The notes under the pieces are model-generated. The model was given only the letters and a program-made list of their open reading frames with translations. It did no database searches and had not been told where the DNA came from. The translations under genes were made by a program, and so were the position numbers. A stretch of 64,000 nucleotides of DNA from Salinimonas chungwhensis DSM 16280 (GTDB lineage Bacteria > Pseudomonadota > Gammaproteobacteria > Enterobacterales > Alteromonadaceae): positions 62,001-126,000 of the forward strand of contig NZ_KB899381.1 of assembly GCF_000378185.1 (NCBI RefSeq). Direction: 5' to 3'. Shown here one piece after another: positions 17,281 to 27,369 of this stretch (positions within the stretch are counted from its first letter, which is position 1; each line of letters starts with the position of its first letter).

Positions 17281-17306
17281 TCGTACGCCGGTGGCCCGGC
17301 GTACGA
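17281..17306. terminator. Perfect 11-bp inverted repeat between convergent genes
   Basis: TCGTACGCCGG (17281-17291) and CCGGCGTACGA (17296-17306) form an uninterrupted stem with a four-base loop. It lies 5 bases after the Smr gene stop and 8 bases after the small minus-strand gene. T runs are not adjacent, so it may be a bidirectional terminator or mRNA 3' end stabiliser. Confidence 0.55.
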
Positions 17307-17314
17307 CAGAAATG

Positions 17315-17455
17315 TTACTGGCCCGTCTTAACTTCGCAGGCACTGATAGCGCTATTACTGGCGTTTGCAGAGGAACTGAAAACTGCTGTAACAATCATGA
17401 AAATCACTGCAACAGCTACCCCTGTCAGGCCAAATCCTCGTGATGAACGATTCAT
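17315..17455 (-). CDS. Small 46-residue membrane or exported peptide
   Basis: A short reading frame encodes a 46-residue peptide. It has a basic N-terminus (MNRSSRGFG), a hydrophobic stretch (about residues 10-26) and SSSANA, which looks like a signal-peptidase site, followed by a 14-residue polar tail with one Cys. It could be a single-pass membrane protein or a tiny exported peptide. AAGAGA lies 8 bases before the ATG. A hairpin terminates it downstream and a 5-bp palindrome lies upstream. No family is recognised and coding status rests on this layout alone. Confidence 0.5.
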   Translation of the reverse strand: MNRSSRGFGLTGVAVAVIFMIVTAVFSSSANASNSAISACEVKTGQ

Positions 17456-17560
17456 AGTCGTCTCTTGTTATAACTGCGATCATCGTGAAACGATCGAATT
17501 AATGTAGATCCCTGTAGCTTTTCCGCCCCCCTGGCTGCTAATCACTTTAATAGACTGACT

Positions 17561-17599
17561 AAAAAATGACAAGGCGTCGATTCAAAATATTGACGCCTT
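17561..17599 (-). terminator. Rho-independent terminator after purL
   Basis: On the minus strand AAGGCGTC and GACGCCTT form an 8-bp stem (arms 17592-17599 and 17571-17578) with a 13-base AT-rich loop, followed by GTCA and TTTTTT. It begins about 20 bases after the purL stop. Confidence 0.85.
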
Positions 17600-17617
17600 A
17601 CCACTAATTTTTGACGA

Positions 17618-20600
17618 TTAACCGACAAAAACTCTCGCATTTCGGAAAATTCGCATCCAGGCACCATCTTCCTGCCAATCTTCTGGATACCAGGAGTTAG
17701 CCACTGTACGGAAAACACGTTCCGGATGCGGCATCATAATGGTACTTCTGCCATCAGCAGAAGTCAGGCCGGTTATTCCCTGTGGCGAGCCATTCGGGTT
17801 TGCCGGATACTGCTCTGTCATCTGGCCGTAGTTATCTACAAAACGCAATGCGACCTGATTAGCCTGCTGGAGCTGACCAATCGCGCTTTGCGTAGCAAAT
17901 TCAGCACGTCCCTCGCCATGGGAACAGGCAATAGGCATCATTGAACCGGCCATACCCTGTAACAACACAGAGGGTGATTCCATTACTTCCACCATTGCAA
18001 CCCGAGCTTCAAACCGCTCAGACTGGTTGCTGACAAAGTGGGGCCAATGCTCGGTGCCAGGGATCAGAGACTTCAGATTGGATAACATCTGACAACCATT
18101 GCACACCCCGAGACTGAATGTTTCCGGGCGGGCAAAAAATTGGCTAAATTCGGTTTTCGCCCGTTCGTTAAACAATACCGACTTGGCCCAGCCTTCGCCG
18201 GCACCTAATACATCGCCATAGGAAAAACCACCACATACAGCAAGACCGCTAAATCCGCTTAGACTGACGCGGCCCGCCAGAATATCACTCATGTGAACAT
18301 CTATCGCCGCAAAGCCTGCACGGGTAAATGCTGCAGCCATCTCACTGTGTGAGTTGACGCCTTGTTCACGAAGAATGGCAACCTTGGGGCGAGCACCGGA
18401 AGCAATCAATGGTGCAGCAACGTCTTCGGTAGTTGCGTAAGTCAGATTGGCATGTAAACCCGGATCAGTAGTATCTTTTTTGGTTTCAAATTCCTGTTCA
18501 GCACAAGCAGGATTATCGCGCAATCGCTGCATGTGACGAGTTGTCTGCGCCCACTGTGTGCGTAAACTGACGCGGCTGTCATCAAATACTACACTATTGT
18601 TACGCCTGAAAGTCACGCGATCCCGGGTATTTAATGTGCCAATATCGTGACTGATATCAGTCAGCTTAAAATCAGTCAGAATGCCGCGGATTGTCTCCAG
18701 GTCACTCTCTTTAACCTGAATCACAGCGCCAAGCTCTTCACTAAATAATGCGGCCAGCGCATCTTCGCCTAACCCGTCCATCTCGATATCAACACCGGTT
18801 TTGCCGGCAAAGGCCATTTCTGCAACGGTGGTAAATAGCCCGCCATCGGCGCGATCGTGATAAGCCAGCAACAGATCCTGTTCAATCAGTGTCTGCACTG
18901 CGTTAAAGAATTGTTTAAGCTGTTGCGGGTCATCCACGTCAGCAGGGACATCACCTAACTGGCCATAAACCTGAGCCAGCGAAGACGCGCCCAGGCGATT
19001 CTGACCATTGCCCAGATCCAGCACCATGAGACGAGTAGCCCCTTTGTCGGTACGAAGCTGAGGTGTCAGCGTTTTACGGATATCTTTTACCGCGCCGAAC
19101 GCTGAAATGACCAGCGATAATGGCGCAGTCACTGATTTGTCAGCGCCAGTTTCATCTTTCCATGCAGTCTTCATGGACATCGAGTCTTTACCTACCGGGA
19201 TAGTTAACCCCAGCGCGGGACACAGCTCTTCGCCAACGGCTTTAACTGCTTCGTAGAGGCCGGCGTCTTCGCCCGGATGACCCGCTGCGGCCATCCAGTT
19301 TGCCGACAGCTTAATGCGCTGCAGATCGCCGATATTAGCAGCAGCGATATTTGTCAGCGCCTCGCCCACTGCAAGACGCGCCGATGCTCCGTGAGACAAT
19401 AAGGCGGTGGGGGTTCGCTCTCCCATTGCCATCGCTTCACCATGATAAGTATCAAAGGCAGTGGCTGTTACTGCAACATCAGCAACCGGAACCTGCCAGG
19501 GTCCCACCATCTGGTCGCGATGAACCAGACCGGTAACCGAACGATCGCCGATCGTGATGAGGAACGTCTTTTCTGCTACTGCAGGCAACTGAAGTATTCT
19601 TGAGGCCGCCTCTGCCACACTGATATCAGCGGTGGTCAGTGATGTTCCGGTGACCTGACAGGTGGTAACATCGCGATGCATTTTAGGTGGTTTGCCCAGT
19701 AGTACATCCAGCGGCATATCGATGGGCTTATTATTAAAGCGTTCATCGTTTAGTGTTAAATGTTGTTCAGCTGTGGCTTCCCCGACTACCGCATAAGGTG
19801 CCCTTTCCCGTTTACAGATCGCATCGAAACGCTCAAGATCCGCCGGAGCAACTGACAATACATAACGCTCCTGCGACTCATTGCACCAAATTTCCAGCGG
19901 CGACATGCCGGGTTCGTCGGTTAACACCTTACGCAATTCAAAATTACCACCGCGGCCGGCATCGTTCACCAGTTCTGGCAGTGCATTTGACAGGCCACCT
20001 GCTCCCACATCATGTATAAACTGAATAGGATTATTGTCACCAAGTTGCCAGCAGGCATCGATAACTTCCTGACACCGACGTTCCATTTCCGGGTTGTCAC
20101 GCTGTACAGAGGCAAAATCCAGATCCTCATTTGACTGCCCTGACGTCATGGATGAGGCAGCGCCCCCACCCAGACCAATATTCATGGCCGGTCCGCCCAG
20201 CACAATGAGTTTAGCGCCGACGGTGATTTCACCTTTTTCAATATGGTCATGACGGATATTACCCAAACCGCCAGCGAGCATAATGGGCTTATGATAGCCG
20301 CGCACTTCGGTGCCATTAAAGCTGTTAACCTGTTGCTCGTAGGTTCTGAAATAACCTAACAAGTTTGGTCGCCCAAACTCATTATTGAAGGCGGCGCCAC
20401 CCAGCGGCGCATCCAGCATAATATCCAGTGCACTGACAATTCTCTGGGGCTTGCCGTAGTCATTCTCCCAGGGCTGAAGTGCCTCCGGAATGCGTAAGTT
20501 GGAGACGCTGAAGCCCACCAGACCTGCCTTGGGTTTGGAGCCTCGGCCGGTAGCTCCCTCATCACGGATTTCACCGCCAGAACCTGTTGCGGCGCCGGGA

Positions 20601-21514
20601 AACGGCGAAATGGCCGTTGGATGATTGTGGGTCTCCACCTTCATAAGTATATCTATCATCTCATGAGAAAACTCATATTGATGAGACTGCGGGTGCGGGA
20701 AGAAACGACCCGCTGACCAGCCCTGCATAACCGCCGCGTTATCTTTATAAGCCGAATGAACATGGTCCGGACACAACTCATAGGTGTTCTTGATCATCTT
20801 GAACAGCGACTTTTCCTGTTCCTGACCATCGATGGTCCAGCTGGCATTAAATATCTTATGCCGACAGTGCTCAGAATTGGCCTGCGCAAACATATACAGT
20901 TCAACATCACTGGGATTTCGCCCCAGTTTACTGAAACTATCAGCCAGATACTCAATTTCATCCTGTGCCAGTGCCAGGCCAAGACGTTGGTTGGCCTCAT
21001 CAAGGGCCGACTTGCCTTTGCTTAACACATCAATAGACTCAAATGACTCGCCTTTAGTGTGACTAAACAATTCTCGTGCTGACTCTATGTCGTCATACAC
21101 GAACTCTGTCATTCGATCATGCAATAGCGCTGCAATATTATCTCGGGCAGATACGCTCAACTCCCCCTCATGCTCAACAAAGTAAGCACAGCCTCGCTCA
21201 ATACGCTCGATTTGCGCCAAACCGCAGTTGTGCGCTATATCAGTTGCTTTTGAGGACCAGGGAGAAATCGTGCCGGGACGGGGAGTGACAAAAAAAAGTG
21301 TACCGGTTGAGGAAGTGGAAGCGTTTTTTGGACCGTAAGTGAGAAGCTTGTCCAGAACCGCCTGTTCAGAATCACTCAGCGGGGTCCGGGTGCAAACCAG
21401 ATGAATAAACTGGGCATGAACCTGGTTAATCGTAATGCCGGATTGACCCAGCCGTTCAATAAGTTTAGCTTGTCTAAATTCAGACAGTGCGGGAGCGCCT
21501 CGAAGGACCAACAT
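17618..21514 (-). CDS. purL: Phosphoribosylformylglycinamidine synthase PurL (large, fused type)
   Basis: This 1298-residue enzyme makes FGAM from FGAR, glutamine and ATP in de novo purine synthesis. It is the large form typical of Proteobacteria: an N-terminal PurS-like domain, two AIR-synthase-type ATP-binding repeats (with [19 protein letters not shown] and [10 protein letters not shown]), and a C-terminal glutamine amidotransferase domain with nucleophile Cys1138 in GVCNGCQM and SHGEGRAEF downstream. Length equals that of E. coli PurL (1295). It diverges from mltF with 111 bp between, as in E. coli. Confidence 0.98.
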   Translation of the reverse strand: MLVLRGAPALSEFRQAKLIERLGQSGITINQVHAQFIHLVCTRTPLSDSEQAVLDKLLTYGPKNASTSSTGTLFFVTPRPGTISPWSSKATDIAHNCGLAQIERIERGCAYFVEHEGELSVSARDNIAALLHDRMTEFVYDDIESARELFSHTKGESFESIDVLSKGKSALDEANQRLGLALAQDEIEYLADSFSKLGRNPSDVELYMFAQANSEHCRHKIFNASWTIDGQEQEKSLFKMIKNTYELCPDHVHSAYKDNAAVMQGWSAGRFFPHPQSHQYEFSHEMIDILMKVETHNHPTAISPFPGAATGSGGEIRDEGATGRGSKPKAGLVGFSVSNLRIPEALQPWENDYGKPQRIVSALDIMLDAPLGGAAFNNEFGRPNLLGYFRTYEQQVNSFNGTEVRGYHKPIMLAGGLGNIRHDHIEKGEITVGAKLIVLGGPAMNIGLGGGAASSMTSGQSNEDLDFASVQRDNPEMERRCQEVIDACWQLGDNNPIQFIHDVGAGGLSNALPELVNDAGRGGNFELRKVLTDEPGMSPLEIWCNESQERYVLSVAPADLERFDAICKRERAPYAVVGEATAEQHLTLNDERFNNKPIDMPLDVLLGKPPKMHRDVTTCQVTGTSLTTADISVAEAASRILQLPAVAEKTFLITIGDRSVTGLVHRDQMVGPWQVPVADVAVTATAFDTYHGEAMAMGERTPTALLSHGASARLAVGEALTNIAAANIGDLQRIKLSANWMAAAGHPGEDAGLYEAVKAVGEELCPALGLTIPVGKDSMSMKTAWKDETGADKSVTAPLSLVISAFGAVKDIRKTLTPQLRTDKGATRLMVLDLGNGQNRLGASSLAQVYGQLGDVPADVDDPQQLKQFFNAVQTLIEQDLLLAYHDRADGGLFTTVAEMAFAGKTGVDIEMDGLGEDALAALFSEELGAVIQVKESDLETIRGILTDFKLTDISHDIGTLNTRDRVTFRRNNSVVFDDSRVSLRTQWAQTTRHMQRLRDNPACAEQEFETKKDTTDPGLHANLTYATTEDVAAPLIASGARPKVAILREQGVNSHSEMAAAFTRAGFAAIDVHMSDILAGRVSLSGFSGLAVCGGFSYGDVLGAGEGWAKSVLFNERAKTEFSQFFARPETFSLGVCNGCQMLSNLKSLIPGTEHWPHFVSNQSERFEARVAMVEVMESPSVLLQGMAGSMMPIACSHGEGRAEFATQSAIGQLQQANQVALRFVDNYGQMTEQYPANPNGSPQGITGLTSADGRSTIMMPHPERVFRTVANSWYPEDWQEDGAWMRIFRNARVFVG

Positions 21515-21625
21515 ATCGCTTTACCTGATAGTTTAATGATAGCGTGTACTGTGAACAGTGACTATCTTTTAGGTTGACGGGTTTCGGCGCGGATTATAGA
21601 TGAATTCTGCCCGATTGATAACCTC

Positions 21626-23095
21626 ATGGCCGAGAATCAGCAGGATTTTTTTAGACCGAAAAGTATGTACAAGCCCTTAAGCAAACGCCCTCGACTTTCG
21701 TTTATTGCCGCAACACTAGCTTGTGCACGGTTGATGATTATGCTGCTTACTGTACTGTTGTTAGTCAGTTGTCAGCCCGTATCGCCGCGCAGCGCATTAC
21801 AAAATGTGCTGGATGATGGAGTGCTGAAAATTGGAACAATATTTGGCAGAACGACATTTTACTACGGTAATGAATCTCCTCGCGGTTTTGAATATGAACT
21901 GGCCCAGGGTTTTGCCAATTATCTTGGCGTTGAAGTGCAAATTTATCCTTTTTACTCCTATCAGGCTTTGATGAAGGAGCTTAAGCAGGGGCGTATTGAT
22001 GTTGCCGCTGCCGGCGATGCGGTGCCGGATTCGGTCGAACAGCAGTATAAGCTGGGGCCGGTCTATCAGCAGGTTAGCCACAAACTGGTATTTTTACAGG
22101 GAAATCAGCGTCCCCGTAATATTGATGATCTCAAGGAGCCCCTGGTAGTCGTTAAAGGCAGTAGTAACGCCCATTTACTGCAGCAGCTAAACAGTTCTCA
22201 CCCTACTCTGGACTGGAAAACCACAGACAATAAGGATACCTGGGAGTTGCTGGATGACGTAGCAAATGGCCGGCTGCCGTATACGCTGGTGGATACCAAT
22301 ACACTGTCATTACAACGACGCCAATATCCTCAGTTAAGTATCGGTTTTACGCTTAAACGACTGGTTCCTATCGCATGGCTGATGAATCAGCAGCAGGATG
22401 ACTCACTCCGCGCTGCTGTTATTGAATATTTTGGTAGTATTCAGCAAACAGGCATTTTCAAAGCCCTCGAAGATAAGTATTTTGGTCATGTCAGGGATTT
22501 CAACTATGTGGATACCCGCGCTTTTATCGAGTCGGCAAAAGCCGTTTTGCCTGATTATGCACATTGGTTCCAACAATATGCTACTGATGTCGACTGGCGA
22601 CTTCTGGCCGCGATGAGTTATCAGGAGAGTCACTGGGACCCGCAGGCGACTTCCTATACTGGGGTGCGAGGGCTGATGATGCTAACCCAGGATACCGCCA
22701 GACAGCTGAATATCGATTCTCGGACTGATGCGCAAAGTAGCATCAAAGGGGGCGCCAGGTACGTCAGTAATCTTTTATCCCGCATCCCGGCACGCATAAA
22801 ATCACCGGACAGACTATGGATGGCTCTGGCCGCTTATAATATTGGTATGGGACACTTAGAGGATGCCAGAACGCTTACTCAGCGGCAGGGCGGAAACCCC
22901 GACTTATGGGTAGATGTTAAGCGTCGTTTGCCCCAGCTGGAACAAAAGCGTTATTACAAAACCACGCGCTATGGGTTTGCCCGCGGGCATGAGGCGCGTC
23001 AGTATGTAGAAAATATCCGCCGTTATTATGATACGCTTCTCTACCTTGATGAAAATACCGATTTTTTAAGCGCCCGCTCTGCACCGGCGACTTGA
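21626..23095 (+). CDS. mltF: Membrane-bound lytic murein transglycosylase F
   Basis: The 489-residue protein has two domains. An ABC-type solute-binding-like domain (about residues 60-295, with RGFEYELAQGFANYLGVEV) acts as a regulator, and a lytic transglycosylase (SLT) domain (about 310-465) carries catalytic Glu334 in MSYQESHWDP. The N-terminal hydrophobic segment ends LLVSC, so Cys49 would be the lipid site. This long N-terminus makes the exact start uncertain, and neither candidate ATG (21626 or 21665) has a Shine-Dalgarno sequence. It cleaves peptidoglycan glycan strands at the outer membrane. The neighbouring purL and tadA match the E. coli order. Confidence 0.93.
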   Translation: MAENQQDFFRPKSMYKPLSKRPRLSFIAATLACARLMIMLLTVLLLVSCQPVSPRSALQNVLDDGVLKIGTIFGRTTFYYGNESPRGFEYELAQGFANYLGVEVQIYPFYSYQALMKELKQGRIDVAAAGDAVPDSVEQQYKLGPVYQQVSHKLVFLQGNQRPRNIDDLKEPLVVVKGSSNAHLLQQLNSSHPTLDWKTTDNKDTWELLDDVANGRLPYTLVDTNTLSLQRRQYPQLSIGFTLKRLVPIAWLMNQQQDDSLRAAVIEYFGSIQQTGIFKALEDKYFGHVRDFNYVDTRAFIESAKAVLPDYAHWFQQYATDVDWRLLAAMSYQESHWDPQATSYTGVRGLMMLTQDTARQLNIDSRTDAQSSIKGGARYVSNLLSRIPARIKSPDRLWMALAAYNIGMGHLEDARTLTQRQGGNPDLWVDVKRRLPQLEQKRYYKTTRYGFARGHEARQYVENIRRYYDTLLYLDENTDFLSARSAPAT

Positions 23096-23199
23096 AAAAC
23101 GGTCATATAAGCTTTATCTCAATATGCCAGAGTATAAATCCAGGCCATCATATTGTGATCCACGACTCTGCCTCAAGACAATATAAATCAGGAGAGTGA

Positions 23200-23364
23200 A
23201 TGAAAAGAAACCGGACTATGAAAACCAGACGTACCCTTAAAAACAACAATCGCCGTCGCCTGATGTTCAAGCGCTCTCATCAAAAGATGCTTCAGCGTCG
23301 TCGACTATTTGTCACCAGCGATTTAATGGCTACTTTACAGCCTGTGTCGGGTCGCCAATCTTAG
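23200..23364 (+). CDS. Small very basic protein (54 residues), unrecognised
   Basis: A 54-codon frame has an excellent ribosome-binding site (AGGAGAG ending 4 bases before the ATG). Sixteen of its first 35 residues are Lys or Arg (for example MKRNRTMKTRRTLK and NNNRRRLMFKR), so binding to nucleic acid or ribosomes is the natural guess. The tail from residue 36 is neutral. Its last 35 bases overlap the 3' end of the convergent tadA. No family is recognised. Below-threshold length explains why it would be missed. Confidence 0.65.
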   Translation: MKRNRTMKTRRTLKNNNRRRLMFKRSHQKMLQRRRLFVTSDLMATLQPVSGRQS

Positions 23365-23875
23365 CGGCTGCTTTAGCTGCTTTAATCTGGCTTCGACGCC
23401 ACGCGAAAAAAGCAGAAATGGTTTCTGCGCACTCTGCCTTCAAAATACCGCCGTTAATGACACACTTGTGATTAAGCTTTTCGCTTTGCAGTAACTGCAT
23501 GACTGATCCGGCTGCGCCGGTTTTATAGTCGCTGGCACCAAATACCACACGCGCCAGGCGAGCATGAATAATGGCCCCTGCACACATCGGACAGGGTTCC
23601 AGTGTGACGTACAGCGACGCGTCTACTAATCGGTAATTTTGAATATTGCTGGCCGCCATTCTAATGGCATTCATTTCAGCATGGGCACTGGGATCGTGGT
23701 CCTGAATGGGAGAATTGAAGCCTTCGCCGAGAATACGCCCCTCTTTTACAATCACCGCTCCCACCGGCACCTCGTTAATCGCCTGCGCTTTCTCTGCCAA
23801 TTTCAGCGCATAGCGCATCCATTTTTCATCTTCACTGACGCATGTTTCATCAGCTGGTGAATTTGACGAATTCAT
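23330..23875 (-). CDS. tadA: tRNA-specific adenosine deaminase TadA
   Basis: The 181-residue enzyme deaminates adenosine 34 of tRNA-Arg(ACG) to inosine. Zinc ligands and the catalytic acid are visible: HAE at residues 65-67 (His65, Glu67) and PCPMCAG with Cys95 and Cys98. EVPVGAVIV near residue 35 is typical of the family. The C-terminus ends in an Ala/Lys-rich tail. It is convergent with the small basic gene, which it overlaps by 35 bases. The mltF-tadA neighbourhood is conserved in gammaproteobacteria. Confidence 0.96.
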   Translation of the reverse strand: MNSSNSPADETCVSEDEKWMRYALKLAEKAQAINEVPVGAVIVKEGRILGEGFNSPIQDHDPSAHAEMNAIRMAASNIQNYRLVDASLYVTLEPCPMCAGAIIHARLARVVFGASDYKTGAAGSVMQLLQSEKLNHKCVINGGILKAECAETISAFFAWRRSQIKAAKAAAKIGDPTQAVK

Positions 23876-24075
23876 AGTTTATTTACTCATTTCTAAATTA
23901 CAGAAAAATTTAACACACTGAAAATTATGTTTTTTTAAATTTAGGCCAGATATTTGCCTTAGATAGTATGTTAATCAAAATCTGACATCAATTAGCCAAA
24001 TTACGAGCGAAAAAGCAGCATTTTTGATTAGAACTGTATACACTAAATGGATTGCCAGAGGGCAGGAGACATACT

Positions 24076-24312
24076 ATGAACTTAACCGCCATTATCATCG
24101 TTGCCATTATTGCGACCACCATTATAAAACTCACCGGAGCCGGCGAGAAGTATTCCGGTAAAAAAGCTGACCTTAAAAAAGATCTTGAGGCTCATAAAGC
24201 AGAAATTGCTGCGTTAAAAGAGCGCGTTCAGACCCTCGAGGCCATTGTGACTGATGACGGTTATGATCTTAAGAAAAAATTCAAAGATTTAGACGACGAC
24301 AGAGTTGCCTGA
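24076..24312 (+). CDS. PspB-like small membrane protein with coiled coil
   Basis: The start is placed at the ATG at 24076, 6 bases after AGGAGA, which gives 78 residues. A start 24 bases upstream is in frame but lacks a ribosome-binding site. An N-terminal membrane helix (LTAIIIVAIIATTIIKL) is followed by a Lys/Glu-rich coiled coil whose KERVQTLEAIVTDDGYDLK resembles the C-terminal part of phage shock protein B. No pspA, pspC or pspF is nearby, so a role in envelope stress is only a possibility. Only 3 bp separate it from the convergent antiporter gene. Confidence 0.75.
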   Translation: MNLTAIIIVAIIATTIIKLTGAGEKYSGKKADLKKDLEAHKAEIAALKERVQTLEAIVTDDGYDLKKKFKDLDDDRVA

Positions 24313-24315
24313 TCC

Positions 24316-26289
24316 TCAGGTACCTTCCAGCAAGTATCGCTCTGCACGTTCCACTCGCCGGGGCTTGCCTGCAATAATCAAAACATCCCCCGCCTGCAGG
24401 CGGGTAGTGGCGTCAGGGTCGCTCACTTCGCGTCCATCCCGACGAAGCCCCCGGATGGATACGCGCTTTTGTAAAACGGTTAATTGAGAAATAGACTTGC
24501 CGAGACAGGCCGCATGTCCCGGCAAAGAAATAGCGTGGATAAATTCAAGTTTGTCTTCGGTACCATAGGAAATTTCGGTGGTTTCACCCGGGTAAAAGCC
24601 GTGCAAATGATCATACCTTCCTTTGCGCTCCTGAGTTACCCGTTTAAGGATTCGCGACATAGGTACGCCAGAATAGTGCAGTACCTGCGAAATAAGCATC
24701 AGACTGCCTTCCTGCAACTCAGGCACTACCTGAGAGGCACCTGCTGCGTAAAGTCCCTCTAACTCATAGTCACGCTTAGTACGTACCATAACCTGCAGCT
24801 CCGGCTGAAGCTGCCTGGCAGCATTAATGACACCAGCGGCAACATCTGGCCGGTCAAAACTAATCAACAGAAGTTTCGCGGTGGCCACCCCCGCCGACTG
24901 TAGAATATCTTTATGTGAGGCATCGCCAAATATTACCGGCTCGCCTGCACTTCTGCTCTCATGCACACGAATAGGGTCTACATCCACCACGACAAATTCC
25001 AGGCCCTCCATTTTAAGCATTCGTGCCACGGACTGCCCTACTCTGCCAAACCCGGCGATGACCACATGTCCGGCCTGGGGCTGGGAGGCCACACAGGGGG
25101 TATCTGCTACCTGATTTAGCTGACGGGCAGGCGCGATTTTAGAGGCAAAATACCAGCTTCTGGAGACCAGAAACGGTGTGACAGCCATACTGATGATACC
25201 CATACTCACCAGAACTGACGACTGTTCCTGTGTAATCACATTATGGCGCGCCGCCAGTGCTGCAATAACAAAACTAAACTCACCAATCTGACACAACTTG
25301 ATACCAGCTGACCAGGCCTGTTGAGATTCACACCGTGCCAGCCAGGCTGCGGCCCGCACCATTATCACCTTAATAATCATGATGCCCGTGACGCCGCCAA
25401 TCACCAGTGATAAATGATCCAGCATCACAGAAAGGTCCAGTTGCATGCCCACGGTAATAAAAAATAATCCCATCAGGATATCTCTGAATGGCCGAATGTC
25501 AGCCTCCAGCTGATATTTATACTGACTTTCACCCAGCATCATACCGGCCAGAAAAGCCCCTAATGCCATCGAAAGGCCAAATACGTAGGTCAACCCGGCG
25601 GCTAAAAGGACCACTAAAATGGTGGTCAGTACAAATAACTCATCGGTGCGGGTTCTGGCTACCTCACGAAATAGCCAGGGAAGTAACCACTTACCTATGG
25701 ATAGCAGTAAGGCAACTACCACCACGCCTTTGACAAGGGCCAGCCCCAAAGCAACACTGAGGTTGGCATCCGAGTCGCTTCCCATAAGCGGCACCGCAAT
25801 AAGCAACGGCACCACGGCGATGTCCTGAAATAACAGAATGCTAATAGCGAGCTGGCTACGTTGTTGATTGATTATGCCTAATTCAGTAATTTGTTTAATT
25901 ACAATTGCCGTGGAACTTAACGCCAGCATGCCACCAATTATGATGGCTGCGGGCAGCTCAGCAGAATAGATGAAGGCTATAGCAGAAAAGCAGGCTGAGG
26001 TAAGCAGAACCTGACCCAGGCCAACCCCAAAGACAAGATTCCGCATGGCGAGAAGTCGGGGCAAAGAGAACTCTAGCCCAAGGGAAAAAAGTAAAAAAAC
26101 AATGCCTATTTCTGCCAGCAGATGCATATCATCAGCATTGGTAAATAATGCTGTTACAGAAGGCCCAACAATAATTCCAACCACCAGGTATGCCAGTATT
26201 GCCGGCAAGCGGATACGTCGGAAGGTAGCTACAAGGGCTACTGCAAGGGTCATCAAGATCACGATGTCGGCAAACCCATTTTCCAACAA
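24316..26289 (-). CDS. Kef-type monovalent cation:proton antiporter (CPA2) with RCK domain
   Basis: The 657-residue inner membrane protein has about 12 hydrophobic segments in residues 1-385, including the CPA2 core LLFQDIAVVPLL (Asp156). An RCK/TrkA-N domain follows with GFGRVGQS at residues 413-420 and FVVVDVDPIRV, then a TrkA-C domain (about 570-655, LQAGDVLIIAG). Such proteins exchange K+ or Na+ for H+ under nucleotide or glutathione control. Whether it is KefB/KefC-like or a YbaL-like relative cannot be decided here. No KefF/KefG ancillary gene is adjacent. Confidence 0.9.
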   Translation of the reverse strand: MLENGFADIVILMTLAVALVATFRRIRLPAILAYLVVGIIVGPSVTALFTNADDMHLLAEIGIVFLLFSLGLEFSLPRLLAMRNLVFGVGLGQVLLTSACFSAIAFIYSAELPAAIIIGGMLALSSTAIVIKQITELGIINQQRSQLAISILLFQDIAVVPLLIAVPLMGSDSDANLSVALGLALVKGVVVVALLLSIGKWLLPWLFREVARTRTDELFVLTTILVVLLAAGLTYVFGLSMALGAFLAGMMLGESQYKYQLEADIRPFRDILMGLFFITVGMQLDLSVMLDHLSLVIGGVTGIMIIKVIMVRAAAWLARCESQQAWSAGIKLCQIGEFSFVIAALAARHNVITQEQSSVLVSMGIISMAVTPFLVSRSWYFASKIAPARQLNQVADTPCVASQPQAGHVVIAGFGRVGQSVARMLKMEGLEFVVVDVDPIRVHESRSAGEPVIFGDASHKDILQSAGVATAKLLLISFDRPDVAAGVINAARQLQPELQVMVRTKRDYELEGLYAAGASQVVPELQEGSLMLISQVLHYSGVPMSRILKRVTQERKGRYDHLHGFYPGETTEISYGTEDKLEFIHAISLPGHAACLGKSISQLTVLQKRVSIRGLRRDGREVSDPDATTRLQAGDVLIIAGKPRRVERAERYLLEGT

Positions 26290-26430
26290 AATTCCTCCTC
26301 CCTGTCACTAACTACGGGCATGCATATTGCTTACCCAAATTATGATCTAGTACTAAATACGTAAACGACAACATTTTGACGATACGTTTTTAATAACGCC
26401 GTGAAGTGGCAAAGGTTTTAAGGCAACCCC

Positions 26431-27333
26431 ATGGACTTTCTCGATACCGGTTACGACAGCCCGACAGAAACAAATTACTTGCTAACCGCACCCACAGTGT
26501 CAATGACCAGTGGTCAGTTACAGACGTTTGTACACAAAATACTTTCGACGCTTGATCCCGGCAGCCTTTGTTCTGTGTATTTTCATCAGCTTTGTCTGCA
26601 TTTACCAGCGCGCGGCTTGTGTCTCAAAACTATCGACCCAACCTTAGTTATTGGCGCCGACCATCCGAATATTCATAGGCCGACCAAAATTGACTTAAAC
26701 ATTGGCAAAAGTTCTGCTGAGCATGCCGATGACATATGCTCTTACTACTTTACACGAACTTTAACCCGAGGCGAACGCAATCTGCTTGGGCAATTACATT
26801 TCATTTTTGCACAGCAACTCAAACAAGCACTGACGTTTAAGCAACTAAAGCAAATGGCCACCAAAGATTCCCTCACTGGCCTGGGCAATCGCAATGGCTT
26901 TAATGAAAGTAGCCTGCGTTTGATCAGTCGAGCGGCGCGGTATGGCGAATCTTTTGCACTGTTGGTCATTGATTTGGATAATTTTAAGCAGGTCAATGAT
27001 ACCTATGGTCATAACGAAGGAGATTCTGTACTGGAGCGCGTCGCTTCCATTATCCGAAGCACTCTGCGCTGTGAAGATGAAGCTTTTCGCTTCGGTGGGG
27101 ATGAGTTCTGCTGTTTGCTGGATTGTGCAAATGAACAGTGCATTAACGGTATAGCCAGACGTATCCATGATCAAATTAACAAAGACGAACTGCTTGTTAA
27201 ACGTCATGTTTCCTGCAGTATCGGGGGCGCAGCCTATCAATCAGGCGATGATATTAACAGTTTATTTGATCGTGCAGACGGTGCGCTTTATGCGGTCAAA
27301 GCAAATGGCAAAAATGCGTTTGCTGCAGCATAA
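26431..27333 (+). CDS. GGDEF-domain diguanylate cyclase
   Basis: The 300-residue protein ends in a full GGDEF domain (about residues 138-298) with DSLTGLGNRNGF, the active site GGDEF at 222-226 and an inhibitory RxxD (RCED, 213-216) exactly five residues before it. It should make c-di-GMP and be product-inhibited. The N-terminal 130 residues contain no membrane helix and no input domain I recognise, so the signal is unknown. An AAGG element precedes the ATG. It is convergent with tilS across a shared hairpin. Confidence 0.92.
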   Translation: MDFLDTGYDSPTETNYLLTAPTVSMTSGQLQTFVHKILSTLDPGSLCSVYFHQLCLHLPARGLCLKTIDPTLVIGADHPNIHRPTKIDLNIGKSSAEHADDICSYYFTRTLTRGERNLLGQLHFIFAQQLKQALTFKQLKQMATKDSLTGLGNRNGFNESSLRLISRAARYGESFALLVIDLDNFKQVNDTYGHNEGDSVLERVASIIRSTLRCEDEAFRFGGDEFCCLLDCANEQCINGIARRIHDQINKDELLVKRHVSCSIGGAAYQSGDDINSLFDRADGALYAVKANGKNAFAAA

Positions 27334-27344
27334 TTGCGTAACGC

Positions 27345-27368
27345 AAAGCGGCATAACTTTGCCGCTTT
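27345..27368. terminator. Shared hairpin between the GGDEF gene and tilS
   Basis: AAAGCGGCA (27345-27353) and TGCCGCTTT (27360-27368) form a 9-bp stem with a six-base loop. It begins 12 bases after the GGDEF stop and 1 base after the tilS stop. A T-rich stretch follows on the plus strand. Confidence 0.7.
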
Positions 27369-27369
27369 G

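Noticed and set aside
23182-23187. TATAAA before the 54-residue gene as its promoter
   Set aside because: The implied start would fall on the ribosome-binding site and no -35 is in place, so it is more likely part of a longer leader.
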